Assembly: GCA_964389025.1 (NCBI GenBank)
Contig: CAYMCQ010000054.1
Location: 1-29,480 of the forward strand
Length of the DNA: 29,480 nucleotides
Direction: 5' to 3'
Source: CAYMCQ01 sp964389025
Lineage (GTDB): Bacteria > Verrucomicrobiota > Verrucomicrobiia > Limisphaerales > CAYMCQ01
Part shown: positions 22,301-29,314 of the stretch, one piece after another
Layout: the number at the start of each line of letters is the position of its first letter
Numbering within the stretch: position 1 is the first letter of the stretch
Notes under the pieces: model-generated
What the model saw: the letters and a program-made list of their open reading frames with translations, nothing else
Databases searched by the model: none
What the model was told of the DNA's origin: nothing
Translations under genes and position numbers: made by a program

Positions 22301-23399
22301 AAAGTTGATCTCGATTGAAGAAGCCCGCGCGAACGCGCCGAAGCTGAGGTTTGATGATTTGCCGAAGCCAGACAATACCGGCATTCGGGTTTTGTCTTCG
22401 GAAAAATCGCCGATAGCCGATAGCCAATCGCCGATTTCACTCGCAGAAATCGCGAAGTTCATTGACTGGTCGCCATTCTTTCACACGTGGGAATTACGCG
22501 GACGTTATCCTGCGATTCTGAATCACGAGAAGCACGGCGAAGAAGCCCGAAAGCTTTTTGCAGACGCACAGGAACTTCTCGGGGAAATCATTTCTGAAAA
22601 ACTTCTCATGCCTCGTTGTGTTTATGGAATCTTTCCGGCGAACCGCGTCGGCGATGACGTGGAAATTTACGAGAACGAATCTCGCCAGCGGGTTCGCACT
22701 ACTTTTCATTTCCTCCGGCAGCAAATCATGAAGGGCGATGGAACGCCGAATTGCTGTCTGGCGGATTTTATTGCTCCGAAACATCGAACATCCAACATCG
22801 AGCATCCAACACCGAAGGATTACATTGGCGCCTTCGCTGTAACTTCGGGTCATGGTCTGAAAGAACTGGTTGAAAAATTCAAGGCCGACCATGACGACTA
22901 CAACGCAATCATGGCCGAGGCGCTGACTGACCGATTGGCTGAAGCGTTCGCGGAGTGTTTGCACAAAAAAGTGCGCGACGAATGGGGTTTCGGAAAAATC
23001 GAAACGCTGACAACTGAAGATTTGATTGAGGAAAAATACCGCGGTATTCGTCCGGCTGCTGGCTATCCCGCTTGTCCCGACCACACGGAAAAGCAAATTC
23101 TCTGGGACTTGCTCGACGTTGAGAAAAATGCCGGCATCAAGCTCACGGAAAGTTTCGCGATGTGGCCGGGCAGTTCTGTGAGCGGACTTTATTTCGCTCA
23201 CCAGGACTCAAAATATTTTGCTGTCGGGAAACTCGGTCGCGATCAGCTTCTCGATTATCATTTGCGAAAGGGAATGACGCTTCAGGAAGTGGAGAAGTGG
23301 CTTGGGCCGTGGTTGAATTACGAGCCGAGCGAAATCAAGGCCGCCACGCCGCAGCGCGAAGCCGTCTGTTCGTGCGGCCTGCCGCATTTCTTGAAGTAA
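19386..23399 (+). CDS. metH: Cobalamin-dependent methionine synthase
   Basis: Transfers the methyl group of 5-methyltetrahydrofolate to homocysteine through methylcobalamin. 1337 residues, longer than the usual 1200-1230 because of translated repeats. Domains: homocysteine-binding barrel (VLDGAMGTMIQ; zinc ligands Cys288 in GMNCALGP and Cys353-Cys354 in GGCCGTTPPH), pterin-binding barrel (FVNIGERTNITGS), B12 cap and cobalamin domain (KGDVHD, cobalt-ligating His834), and SAM-dependent reactivation domain with the RPAAGYPACPDHTEK block. Insertions lie near residues 221-243, 394-427, 1007-1017 and 1132-1143. Ten Ns at 21893-21902 hide the rest of the DxHxxG motif. The start is uncertain: TTG 19386, or in-frame GTG 19404 or 19413. 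No cobalamin or SAM riboswitch was recognised upstream. Confidence 0.96.
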   Translation: MPPITFVNTVPDKIQTLERLLRERIVVLDGAMGTMIQQRKLTENDFRGGRFADFRGKDLKGLNDLLNITQPQIIEDIHREYLEAGADIIETNTFNSQAISLADYGMESLASELAKAGAECARRAADKVMAAQPGRVCFVAGAIGPTTKTTSISTDVNNPAARDTTFDELVRAYGEQVRGLLDGGVDILLVETIFDTLNAKAAFFAIEQIFEERGIEPLLVWRDELHESQTSKGKLEARVTRPSDRTVPILASVTFIQAGSNRGVTGQTVEAFWNSISHVPLLSVGMNCALGPKELRPLIEELSCVAPIYVSAYPNAGLPNPLLPTGFPETPETLAPQLKEWAANGWLNIVGGCCGTTPPHIKLIADVVKGLPPRTPPKVEAFLRLSGLDALTIEGARASRAPFEASRLEPRSPQNISDSARGTRALPIATFVNIGERTNITGSPRFSKLILENKFEEAVSVAKQQVENGAQIIDVNMDEGMLDGVRAMTHFLNLIASEPDIARVPVMVDSSKWTVIEAGLKCLQGKGVVNSISLKEGEEKFLQQAKLVRRYGAAVVVMAFDERGQADSFERKIQVCKRSYDLLTEKIGFPPQDIIFDPNILTVATGLEEHNNYAVDFIRATHWIKQNLPHAKVSGGISNISFSFRGNNAVREAMHSAFLYHAIRAGLDMGIVNAGMLEVYEEIPKDLLELVEDVLLNRRPDATERLVKFAESVKKKDKAEIIADEWRKDSVEERLSHALVKGIVDFIDADTEEARQKYGKPLAVIEGPLMAGMNVVGDLFGSGKMFLPQVVKSARVMKKAVAYLQPFMEAEKLASGNHKAQGKILMATVKGDVHDXXXXGVVLACDNYEVIDLGVMVSCDKILQTAREQNVDMIGLSGLITPSLDEMVHVAKEMQRQGIKLPLLIGGATTSKAHTAVKIAPHYNEPVVHVLDASRAVGVVGSLISTENKPKFAANIREEYDRLRAQHAGQKAKLISIEEARANAPKLRFDDLPKPDNTGIRVLSSEKSPIADSQSPISLAEIAKFIDWSPFFHTWELRGRYPAILNHEKHGEEARKLFADAQELLGEIISEKLLMPRCVYGIFPANRVGDDVEIYENESRQRVRTTFHFLRQQIMKGDGTPNCCLADFIAPKHRTSNIEHPTPKDYIGAFAVTSGHGLKELVEKFKADHDDYNAIMAEALTDRLAEAFAECLHKKVRDEWGFGKIETLTTEDLIEEKYRGIRPAAGYPACPDHTEKQILWDLLDVEKNAGIKLTESFAMWPGSSVSGLYFAHQDSKYFAVGKLGRDQLLDYHLRKGMTLQEVEKWLGPWLNYEPSEIKAATPQREAVCSCGLPHFLK
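20047..20114. repeat. Palindromic insertion in the metH homocysteine domain
   Basis: Arms 20047-20066 (GGAGGGACGAGTTACACGAG) and 20095-20114 are reverse complements at 19 of 20 positions. Read in frame as WRDELHESQTSKGKLEARVTR, inside the barrel between QIFEERGIEP and VPILASVTF, where other MetH proteins have no such segment. Confidence 0.85.
20567..20665. repeat. Nested palindromic insertion between metH domains
   Basis: Outer arms 20567-20588 and 20644-20665 (GGGAGCGCGCGCGTC... type) match at 21 of 22 positions. A perfect 10-bp hairpin lies inside (20591-20600 with 20604-20613, loop TCG). Length is exactly 99 bases, so 33 codons. Read as GARASRAP...SARGTRALP in the linker between the homocysteine and pterin domains. 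Confidence 0.88.
21893..21902. other. Assembly gap (10 N) within metH
   Basis: Ten Ns directly after GACGTTCACGACAT. In MetH the conserved sequence here reads GDVHDIGKNIVGVVL. That needs 16 bases between the flanks, not 10, so the N-run is probably a nominal gap that happens to keep the frame. Confidence 0.95.
22405..22436. repeat. In-frame simple repeat in metH (GCCGATA type)
   Basis: Tandem GCCGATA GCCGATA GCCAATC GCCGAT units translated as SPIADSQSPIS, just before the reactivation domain. The same unit type appears inverted in the helicase gene at 26697-26735. Confidence 0.8.
22781..22813. repeat. In-frame simple repeat in metH (ACATCGA type)
   Basis: Degenerate ACATCGA/ACATCCA/GCATCCA seven-base units, translated as HRTSNIEHPTPK within the reactivation domain, between DFIAP and YIGAFAVTSGHG. 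Confidence 0.8.
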
Positions 23400-23448
23400 T
23401 CGGCGACGGGCTCTGTTGCGAGAAGTTGAGCAGCGCGCTGGCTTCCTC

Positions 23449-23515
23449 GGAGCGCGGAGCATTGCTCCGCAAGTTTCCAGCGGGATTGTTCGGGCGGAGC
23501 AATGCTCCGCGCTCC
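23449..23515. repeat. Intergenic palindrome with perfect 22-base arms
   Basis: Arms 23449-23470 and 23494-23515 are perfect reverse complements (GGAGCGCGGAGCATTGC...), with a 23-base spacer. It lies between metH and the bifunctional-nuclease-like gene. It may end metH transcription as a hairpin, but no T-run follows. Confidence 0.9.
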
Positions 23516-23563
23516 ATCATGGGCAGGCTTGTCTTTTTGGTTTCTCCGCAATAAAGTTTCTTC

Positions 23564-24037
23564 ATGAAGAACGATGTCGTGCAGGTTACGATTCGCGGCC
23601 TGTTGCCAGCAAACAGCGGCTGCGCGTTGTTCGTCGGCAATGAGGAAAAAGTTTTTGTCATCAACGTCGAACCGCAGATGGGCGCGATCATCGGGATGTT
23701 TTTGCGCGATCAGCCAAAGGAACGCCCGCTCACGCACGACCTCATCGCAAGAATTTTCACCGGGTTCGGCATTTCCGTCGAGCGCGTGGTGATTACGGAG
23801 TTGAAAAATTCCACTTACTTCGCGCGGTTGATTTTACAGCAGACAAATGAATTGAGTCCTGCGCGGAAAATCGTGGAGATTGACGCGCGACCGAGCGATT
23901 GCCTCGCCATTGCCACCGCGCAGAAACGTCCCATCTACGTCGCCAGCGCGCTCTTCGAGCAAGTCGAGGACATGAGCGAGGTGCTGGACAAAATCAACGA
24001 GCCTGAAGAAGGCGGCGAAACTGAAGAGCAGGCATGA
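23564..24037 (+). CDS. Bifunctional nuclease (BFN/DUF151) family protein
   Basis: 157-residue protein with the BFN domain over residues about 5-135. Family signatures are seen: VINVEPQMGAIIGMFL, RPLTHDLIARIFTGFG, YFARLIL and VEIDARPSDCLAIA. Some members have RNase and DNase activity; for most the role is unknown, so the nuclease label is by family only. The acidic tail (EPEEGGETEEQA) is normal for the family. Its stop overlaps the holA start by ATGA, so the two are probably co-translated. There is no obvious Shine-Dalgarno sequence before the ATG. Confidence 0.88.
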   Translation: MKNDVVQVTIRGLLPANSGCALFVGNEEKVFVINVEPQMGAIIGMFLRDQPKERPLTHDLIARIFTGFGISVERVVITELKNSTYFARLILQQTNELSPARKIVEIDARPSDCLAIATAQKRPIYVASALFEQVEDMSEVLDKINEPEEGGETEEQA

Positions 24038-25176
24038 AGCCCGCCGTAAAACCGGCGAAGCCGCTCGTTCTCGTCTGCGGTGACGACGACTTCAACGTCA
24101 GGCAGCGCGCCAAAAGAATCTACGACGACTGGTGCGCCGAGCTTGGCGGGATGGACCACGAGATCATTGACGCGACCGTTTCGAATGCCGGTGATGCGTT
24201 GAAGGCCTTGTCGAAACTTCGCGAGGCGCTGCAGACGCTTCCTTTCTTCGGCACCGGCAAGGCCGTGTGGCTGCGCGACTGCAATTTTCTGGCCGAAGAC
24301 CGCACGTCCGCCGCGCAGGACTTGACGGAAACGCTCGGTGAAATCTCTCAGGAGCTGAAAACTTTTTCGTGGGACAAAGTCCGCCTGCTCGTCAGCGCCG
24401 GCAACGTGGACAAGCGGAGAACGTTTTACAAAACCATTGAGAAGGTCGGTGCGGTGGAACATTTCGCCGGTTGGTCACTCGACAAGGAAGGCGGCATGGA
24501 CCAGGCGATGATGTTTGCTCGCGGCGAAATCGCCAAGCATGGCAAGGACATCACCGAAGCAGCGTTGACTGAACTGGTCGCGCGGGCGGGTGCGAACTCG
24601 CGGACACTCGTCAACGAAATCGAGAAACTTTCCATCTACGTCGGCGCGCGGACGGAGGTTTCGCTGGACGACGTGAAAGCCATTTGCACGCGCAACAAGA
24701 CGGCCAAGGCGTTTGCGCTGGCCGATGCGCTGGGCAACCGCAACTTGCCGAGTCTGCTGCGCCGGTTGGACGAGGAGCTTTGGGAAATCCGGCTGAAGGT
24801 TGACAAAAACAAGAGCGAAATCGGGCTGCTCTATGGGATGATCTCCAAAGTCCGCGCGATGCTGCTCCTCAAGGAGATGATCCGCGAAGGCTGGATCAAA
24901 TCGGATGCGGCCTACGGGCAATTCAAAGCACAACTTGACCGCGTGCCGAAGGGAAAACTGCCCGAAGACAAAAAATTCAACCCGCTCGCCATGCATCCCT
25001 TCGTGCTTTTCAACGCGCTGCAGCAGGTGAAAAATTATTCTCAGGCCGAACTCGTTGCCGCAATGGAGCTTTTGCTCAAGTGCAACCGCGAATTGATCTT
25101 CAGCAATCTGGATGAGTCGCTCGTGCTGCAACAGGCGTTGATAAAGATTGTTGGAAGCCCGGCGGCGGCGCGGTGA
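24034..25176 (+). CDS. holA: DNA polymerase III subunit delta
   Basis: Clamp-loader subunit that opens the beta sliding clamp. 380 residues, somewhat longer than the usual 330-345. The N-terminal domain begins LVLVCGDDDFNVRQRAKRI. The family block AVWLRDCNFL is followed by LLVSAGNVDKRRTFYK. The middle domain has the helical segment SRTLVNEIEKLSIYVG. The C-terminal collar domain holds KAFALADALGNRNLPSLLRRLDE and ends with LLKCNRELIF. Delta has an AAA+-like fold without a working Walker A, as here. The start overlaps the preceding stop by ATGA. Confidence 0.92.
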   Translation: MKPAVKPAKPLVLVCGDDDFNVRQRAKRIYDDWCAELGGMDHEIIDATVSNAGDALKALSKLREALQTLPFFGTGKAVWLRDCNFLAEDRTSAAQDLTETLGEISQELKTFSWDKVRLLVSAGNVDKRRTFYKTIEKVGAVEHFAGWSLDKEGGMDQAMMFARGEIAKHGKDITEAALTELVARAGANSRTLVNEIEKLSIYVGARTEVSLDDVKAICTRNKTAKAFALADALGNRNLPSLLRRLDEELWEIRLKVDKNKSEIGLLYGMISKVRAMLLLKEMIREGWIKSDAAYGQFKAQLDRVPKGKLPEDKKFNPLAMHPFVLFNALQQVKNYSQAELVAAMELLLKCNRELIFSNLDESLVLQQALIKIVGSPAAAR

Positions 25177-25181
25177 CGCAG

Positions 25182-25223
25182 ACATTCCTGTCGGCGACAG
25201 ACTTACCTTGGCGACAAGAATGT
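25182..25223. repeat. Short imperfect palindrome after holA
   Basis: ACATTCCTGTCGGC (from 25182) pairs imperfectly with GCGACAAGAATGT (25211-25223). It lies 6 bases after the holA stop. It looks like another degenerate member of the dispersed palindromes, and there is no T-run. Confidence 0.5.
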
Positions 25224-25251
25224 GGCGCTACGTCTCATTACTTCACGCTTC

Positions 25252-25279
25252 TTGACTCCGCGAGCCTGTTCCTCATATT
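25252..25279 (+). promoter_or_regulatory. Candidate promoter for the STAS gene
   Basis: TTGACT (25252-25257), a 16-base spacer, then CATATT (25274-25279), about 22 bases before ATG 25301. Sequence match only. Confidence 0.4.
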
Positions 25280-25300
25280 TAAGCCTGTGAATTGCGAGCC

Positions 25301-25840
25301 ATGAACGCGCCGACCGCCAAGTTATTCGTTGCCGTGACCGATGATGCGGTCTGGATCCGGATTTTTGGGCGGGCGAATTTCGCATCGAGCATTGATTTCA
25401 AAACGTTGATGAGCGAGATGTGGCACAAAGGATTTCATCATTTCGTGATTGATCTCTCGGATTGCGCGCTGATGGACAGCACTTTTCTCGGCACGCTTGC
25501 CGGATTCGGATTGAAGCTGGGCAACGGCGGCGCGCAACAACCGCAGACCCAGCCGCACCCGATCGAATTGCGCAACGCGAACCCGCGCATCGCGGAGCTG
25601 CTGGAAAATCTCGGCGCGATACATCTTTTCACGATGGCCAGCGGCCAGCCGGCGATCCCCACTGCAGCCCGCGCGCAGGAATCCGAAACGCAAATGCACT
25701 CGAAGGACGACATCAAACGTTGCTGCCTCGAAGCGCACGAGACGCTGATGGAGATTTCGCCGGGCAACGTGCGGAAGTTCACCGACGTGACGCAGTTTCT
25801 GGGCGGCGGTCTGCAAAACGTGAAGCCGAAATCGGAATAG
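25301..25840 (+). CDS. STAS-domain protein (anti-sigma-factor antagonist type)
   Basis: 179 residues from ATG 25301; a TTG at 25292 is in frame but less likely. The first 110 residues form a STAS domain: VTDDAVWIRIFGRANFASS, VIDLSDCALMDSTFLGTLAGFG and AELLENLGAIHLF. In SpoIIAA-like proteins the serine of the D-S-T/S motif is the phosphorylation switch, and Ser in MDSTFLG sits there. The C-terminal 60 residues (MHSKDDIKRCCLEAHETLMEIS...) are a helical extension that I do not recognise; they could bind a partner kinase. No kinase or phosphatase partner gene is adjacent, so the pathway is unknown. Confidence 0.8.
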   Translation: MNAPTAKLFVAVTDDAVWIRIFGRANFASSIDFKTLMSEMWHKGFHHFVIDLSDCALMDSTFLGTLAGFGLKLGNGGAQQPQTQPHPIELRNANPRIAELLENLGAIHLFTMASGQPAIPTAARAQESETQMHSKDDIKRCCLEAHETLMEISPGNVRKFTDVTQFLGGGLQNVKPKSE

Positions 25841-25882
25841 CGCGTTTAAGAAAATCTGTAGCCGAAGTTTGATCGTTACGCT

Positions 25883-26035
25883 CTCCCTCACCCCTGCCCT
25901 CTCCCGCTGGGAGAGGGAGAATCGTTCTCAGTCTTTCTGATAAACCGTGACTGCACTTGCCGAACCGCTTTCGAAAATCAAATAAGTGTCGCCTGCTATT
26001 CCCTCTCCCAGCGGGAGAGGGTGAGGGTGAGGGAG
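25883..26035. repeat. Pair of inverted CTCTCCC/GGGAGAGGG elements
   Basis: Left copy 25883-25918 and right copy 26000-26035 are about 36-base reverse complements with about three mismatches. Each also folds alone into a perfect 9-bp hairpin (CCCTCTCCC-GCT/AGC-GGGAGAGGG). They lie in the 223-base gap between the convergent STAS and helicase genes, and could end transcription from both sides. Confidence 0.88.
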
Positions 26036-26063
26036 AACATCCCATTATTTCTGCGGCTATGTT

Positions 26064-28079
26064 TCAACTGAACGTCCGCAAATTCCATTCTTCAATCAAC
26101 TCCTTCGGAATCTCATCCAGAAAACGTGACGGTTGCTGGAACGTGTCGCCGCCGCTGCCGAAGCCGGCGCGAATCAACGGGTGGCTCAGGTAAAGTTCGT
26201 TTCGGGCGCGAGTGATGGCGACGTAAAACAACCTCCGCTCCTCTTCCTCGCCGTCCGACGTGTCAAGCGACCGGGCGGACGGAAACAATCCATCGCACAG
26301 CATGATGACAAACACGACGTCGAACTCCAAACCCTTCGCCTGATGGATCGTCGAGAGGCGAAGTTGCTCGTCGTCGGTTTTCGCGGGCTGCGTGTGTTCC
26401 GCTTCGACGTTTGTGAGCAGCGCAAGTTCGGACAGAAATTCATCGGCAGTTTTGAATTGTTGGGCGAAGGCGGCGAGTTGTTTCAAGTCGTCCAGACGAT
26501 TGCGGTAGTTGTCGTAAGTTTCCTTCAAGTGATCCTCGTAGCCGGCTTCGATGACGAGCTTGATCATTTCGGCGGCGTTGCCACGAACGGGCGGAGTTTC
26601 AAGTTGCGAAAGTGTCGCGCTGAGCTGCGCCCAAGCGACGGCAGTTTTTTTGGGCACGCCCTCGGCGCATTTTTGAAGCGCGGTGGCGACGGTTTTGGCT
26701 ATCGCCGATTGGCTACTGCCGATTGCCGATTGGAAATTAGTCCAAATCTTGTCCGCGCCTTTGCCGCCGACACCGGGAAGCATTTGGACAATGCGTTTGA
26801 AGGAAAGTTCATCGCGCGGATTGAGCGCGAGCTTGAGATGCGCGACCACGTCCTTGATGTGCGCCTGCTCGAAGAAGCGGATTCCGCTGGTGATGCTGAA
26901 CGGAATGTTGCGCCGCGTCAGTTCAAGCTGCAACTCCAGCGCGTGAAAATGCGAGCGATACAGCACAGCCATTTTGTCCAATTCAACTCCCTCGTCGCGA
27001 AGCTCAAGAACGCGCTGGGCGACGAACGCAGCCTGCTCGTTGCCATCGTTGCACGGAACGAGCACGGGCTTCGCGCCGGATTTGCGCGCGGGCGTCAGTT
27101 GCTTGGTGAACTGCTGCGTGTTCGCGGCGATGGCGGCATTGGCCACTTCGAGAATTTCCGGTGTGCTGCGGTAATTCGTTTCGATCTTGTAAATCTTCGC
27201 GCCGGGATAGCGCGCAGGAAATTTCAGGATGTTCTGAAAGTTCGCGCCACGCCAGGCATAGATGCTTTGAGCGTCGTCGCCCACGACCATGACGTTGTGA
27301 TGCCGCGCGGCGAGCAGGTCAATAATCTCGCTCTGAAGCGCGTTGGTGTCCTGATACTCGTCCACGAGGATGAATTGAAACCGCCTTTGATAATGCTCGC
27401 GCACGTCGTCGTGGTCTCGAAGGAGCGCGAGCCAGTTCGTCAGCAGGTCGTCAAAGTCCATGCCGTTGGTGGCGCGTTTTCGTTTCTCGTAGCGAGCGTG
27501 GATGAATTCGATCTGCTCGGCGAGTGTGGAAAAATAATCGTATTGCTCCTCCAAAAGTTGCGCGATGGTTTTGCGCGTGTTGGCGGCGAGTGAAAAGATT
27601 TCAATCAACACTTCAGCTTTCGGGAAGCGCGTGGCCTTCACGTCAATCTGCGATTCGCCGATGCACGCCTTGAGCAAATCCTTGCTGTCCTCGCGGTCGA
27701 GGATGGTGAAATCGCGCTCGTAGCCGAGGAGTTTCGCGTGCTGACGAAGGATTCGGTTGCCGATGGAATGAAACGTTCCACCCCAGAGCGCAGCGAGTTC
27801 CTGCCCAAGCAAATCGGCGACGCGGCGCATCATTTCGTTGGCGGCCTTGTTCGTGAACGTCAGCAGCAAAATGCGGTCGGCGGGAATCCCCTGCTCCAAC
27901 AAAAACGCCACGCGATAGATCAGCGTGCGCGTTTTGCCCGAACCGGCACCGGCGATGACGAGCGCCGGACCGGGCGGCGCAGTGACGGCGGCGTGTTGTT
28001 GCTCGTTGAGTTCGCGCGCGTAATCAATCTGCAAATTCACCGGCGGGTGAAATGTTTGCAGGACGTAATCGCGCGACAT
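26064..28079 (-). CDS. Second UvrD/Rep-like superfamily 1 helicase
   Basis: 671-residue ATP-dependent 3'-5' DNA helicase. Motifs: LNEQQHAAVTAPPG (Q motif), IAGAGSGKTRTL (Walker A), FTNKAANEMMRRV (Ia), DEYQDTNALQSEI (II), GDDAQSIYAWRGANF (III), ETNYRSTPEILEVAN (IV), STIHQAKGLEFDVVFVIML (V) and ERRLFYVAITRARNELYLSHP (VI). It is clearly a paralogue rather than a copy of the 8585-10726 helicase: wording differs in every motif and the tail lacks the PcrA-type extension. A simple repeat is translated near residues 448-460 (SAIGSSQSAIA). The upstream 79 bases hold a short AGAAGCC/AGAGGCC repeat. Which helicase does recombination repair and which is essential cannot be told from sequence. Confidence 0.92.
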   Translation of the reverse strand: MSRDYVLQTFHPPVNLQIDYARELNEQQHAAVTAPPGPALVIAGAGSGKTRTLIYRVAFLLEQGIPADRILLLTFTNKAANEMMRRVADLLGQELAALWGGTFHSIGNRILRQHAKLLGYERDFTILDREDSKDLLKACIGESQIDVKATRFPKAEVLIEIFSLAANTRKTIAQLLEEQYDYFSTLAEQIEFIHARYEKRKRATNGMDFDDLLTNWLALLRDHDDVREHYQRRFQFILVDEYQDTNALQSEIIDLLAARHHNVMVVGDDAQSIYAWRGANFQNILKFPARYPGAKIYKIETNYRSTPEILEVANAAIAANTQQFTKQLTPARKSGAKPVLVPCNDGNEQAAFVAQRVLELRDEGVELDKMAVLYRSHFHALELQLELTRRNIPFSITSGIRFFEQAHIKDVVAHLKLALNPRDELSFKRIVQMLPGVGGKGADKIWTNFQSAIGSSQSAIAKTVATALQKCAEGVPKKTAVAWAQLSATLSQLETPPVRGNAAEMIKLVIEAGYEDHLKETYDNYRNRLDDLKQLAAFAQQFKTADEFLSELALLTNVEAEHTQPAKTDDEQLRLSTIHQAKGLEFDVVFVIMLCDGLFPSARSLDTSDGEEEERRLFYVAITRARNELYLSHPLIRAGFGSGGDTFQQPSRFLDEIPKELIEEWNLRTFS
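26697..26735. repeat. In-frame simple repeat in the second UvrD-like gene
   Basis: GGCTATC-GCCGATT-GGCTACT-GCCGATT-GCCGATT units, seven bases each. Translated on the minus strand as QSAIGSSQSAIA. Same unit type as 22405-22436 in metH. Confidence 0.8.
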
Positions 28080-28094
28080 GCGGGGAAGTTACAG

Positions 28095-28130
28095 AAGTCG
28101 GAGGCCAGAGGCCAGAAGCCGGAAACTCCG
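28095..28130. repeat. Intergenic simple repeat before the second UvrD-like gene
   Basis: Degenerate seven-base units AGAAGTC GGAGGCC AGAGGCC AGAAGCC between the helicase start and the integrase stop. Similar in style to the AGTCAGA tract in the mqnD-like gene. Confidence 0.65.
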
Positions 28131-28158
28131 ACCCCCAGACTGCTAACGGCGCGAAGCC

Positions 28159-29193
28159 CTATCCATCGAGCGGACTTCTTACTCCCAAACCGGGCTTGAC
28201 CATGACGTGCGTGTAAATTTGTGTCGTCCTCACGTCCTTGTGACCGAGTAAATCCTGCAAAGTCCGCAGATCACAACCGGATTCCAACAAATGCGTGGCG
28301 AAAGAATGACGCAAGGAATGACAACTGGCCAGTTTGCCAATGCTGGTATTCGACAACGCATCTTTAACCGAGCGTTGCAATCCAGTCTCTGCTGTATGAT
28401 GACGCCCTATTCGTTGCGTTCCTAGCTGCGCCGAGCGAGTTGCTGATGGGAAAATCCATTGCCATGCCCATTCCTTTTCCGCGTTTGGATACTTTTTGCC
28501 AATTCCATCCGGCAATTCCGCCCAGCTTAAGCCATCCGCCAGGTCTTTCTGGTGCTGTGAACGCACTTCCGCCAAATACCGCTGGAGTTCAAGCTTCAGC
28601 TTGTCCGGCAACACCGTCACCCTGTCTTTGCCGCCCTTGCCACTCCGCACAATGATTTGGTTGCGCTCAAAATCAACGTCCTTTACTCGCAATCTCAGCA
28701 ACTCGATCAGTCGCATTCCAGTCCCATAAAGCAGTTGCGCCATCAACTTGTGCGTGCCGTCCATCGCTGCGAACAATTGATTTACCTCGTCGCGAGCCAG
28801 CACCACCGGAAGCCGCTTGGGCCGCTTGGCCCGCGCGAACTCTCCAAATGCTCCCAGGCCCTTGTGCAACACCTGCCCATACAAAAACACGAGCGCATTT
28901 AACGCCACATTTTGCGTCGAAGCTGAAACCTTTCTTTCGGATGCAAGATGAGACAAAAACCGCGCCACCTCGTCGGCACCCATGTCGCGCGGATGCCGCC
29001 AGATTCCCGGAGCAGAACGATGAAAAACAAGGAAGCGTTTTATCCAGCCCCAATATTCTTCCTCCGTCCGAAGGGAGAAATGCTTGAACCGGCACACTTC
29101 CGCAAACTGTTCCCGCAACCGAAGTTTGGGATTGGGGACGAACTTATCTCCCTGCCATTTTGCCGCCTTTGTCGGACGCAAATACGAGTTCAT
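28159..29193 (-). CDS. intI: Integron integrase (IntI, tyrosine recombinase)
   Basis: Tyrosine recombinase that inserts and excises gene cassettes at attI and attC. 344 residues from ATG 29193, near the 320-340 of known IntI; an upstream TTG at 29268 is in frame but would overlap the presumed regulatory region. Catalytic residues are seen: Arg161 (GTGMRLIELL), His292-Arg295 (SCHSLRHSFATHLLE), His318 (LLGHKD) and nucleophile Tyr327 (IYTHV). The IntI-specific insertion lies at about 214-250: DLADGLSWAELPDGIGKKYP, then EWAWQWIFPS. The C-terminal GVRSPLDG is also typical. These separate it from XerC/D and phage integrases. All residues needed for activity seem intact. The gene points away from the candidate attI and cassette, the usual integron arrangement. 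Confidence 0.95.
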   Translation of the reverse strand: MNSYLRPTKAAKWQGDKFVPNPKLRLREQFAEVCRFKHFSLRTEEEYWGWIKRFLVFHRSAPGIWRHPRDMGADEVARFLSHLASERKVSASTQNVALNALVFLYGQVLHKGLGAFGEFARAKRPKRLPVVLARDEVNQLFAAMDGTHKLMAQLLYGTGMRLIELLRLRVKDVDFERNQIIVRSGKGGKDRVTVLPDKLKLELQRYLAEVRSQHQKDLADGLSWAELPDGIGKKYPNAEKEWAWQWIFPSATRSAQLGTQRIGRHHTAETGLQRSVKDALSNTSIGKLASCHSLRHSFATHLLESGCDLRTLQDLLGHKDVRTTQIYTHVMVKPGLGVRSPLDG

Positions 29194-29280
29194 TTTCCAT
29201 GTAAATTCTTGTGGACAACATTCTTTTGCAATGCCAAAATTAATTTTGTGAAAAGTGATAGGCTGCAAATTCTACAGCTA

Positions 29281-29295
29281 ATCTAAAGGTTAGGC
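29281..29295 (+). other. Candidate integron attI insertion core
   Basis: ATCTAAAGGTTAGGC. It contains GTTAGGC (29289-29295), a match to the GTTRRRY core in which IntI cuts between G and TT. It sits 96 bases upstream of the integrase ATG, and the first cassette gene begins 20 bases after it. The wording resembles the AAAG-TTAGGC end of the class 1 attI, from memory. Confidence 0.7.
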
Positions 29296-29314
29296 CACTC
29301 GACACGTTCACGAC

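Noticed and set aside
21009..22427. 472-codon ORF antisense to metH
   Set aside because: Shadow of the conserved metH frame; it even runs through the N gap.
26133..27593. 486-codon ORF on the plus strand antisense to the second UvrD-like gene
   Set aside because: The opposite strand encodes all helicase motifs. The long antisense frame follows from GC-rich codon use.
29260..29280. LexA-like box (CTG-N9-CAG) upstream of intI
   Set aside because: The Escherichia coli-type box needs CTG-N10-CAG and the spacer here is 9. LexA boxes of this phylum are not known to me, so SOS control remains only a possibility.
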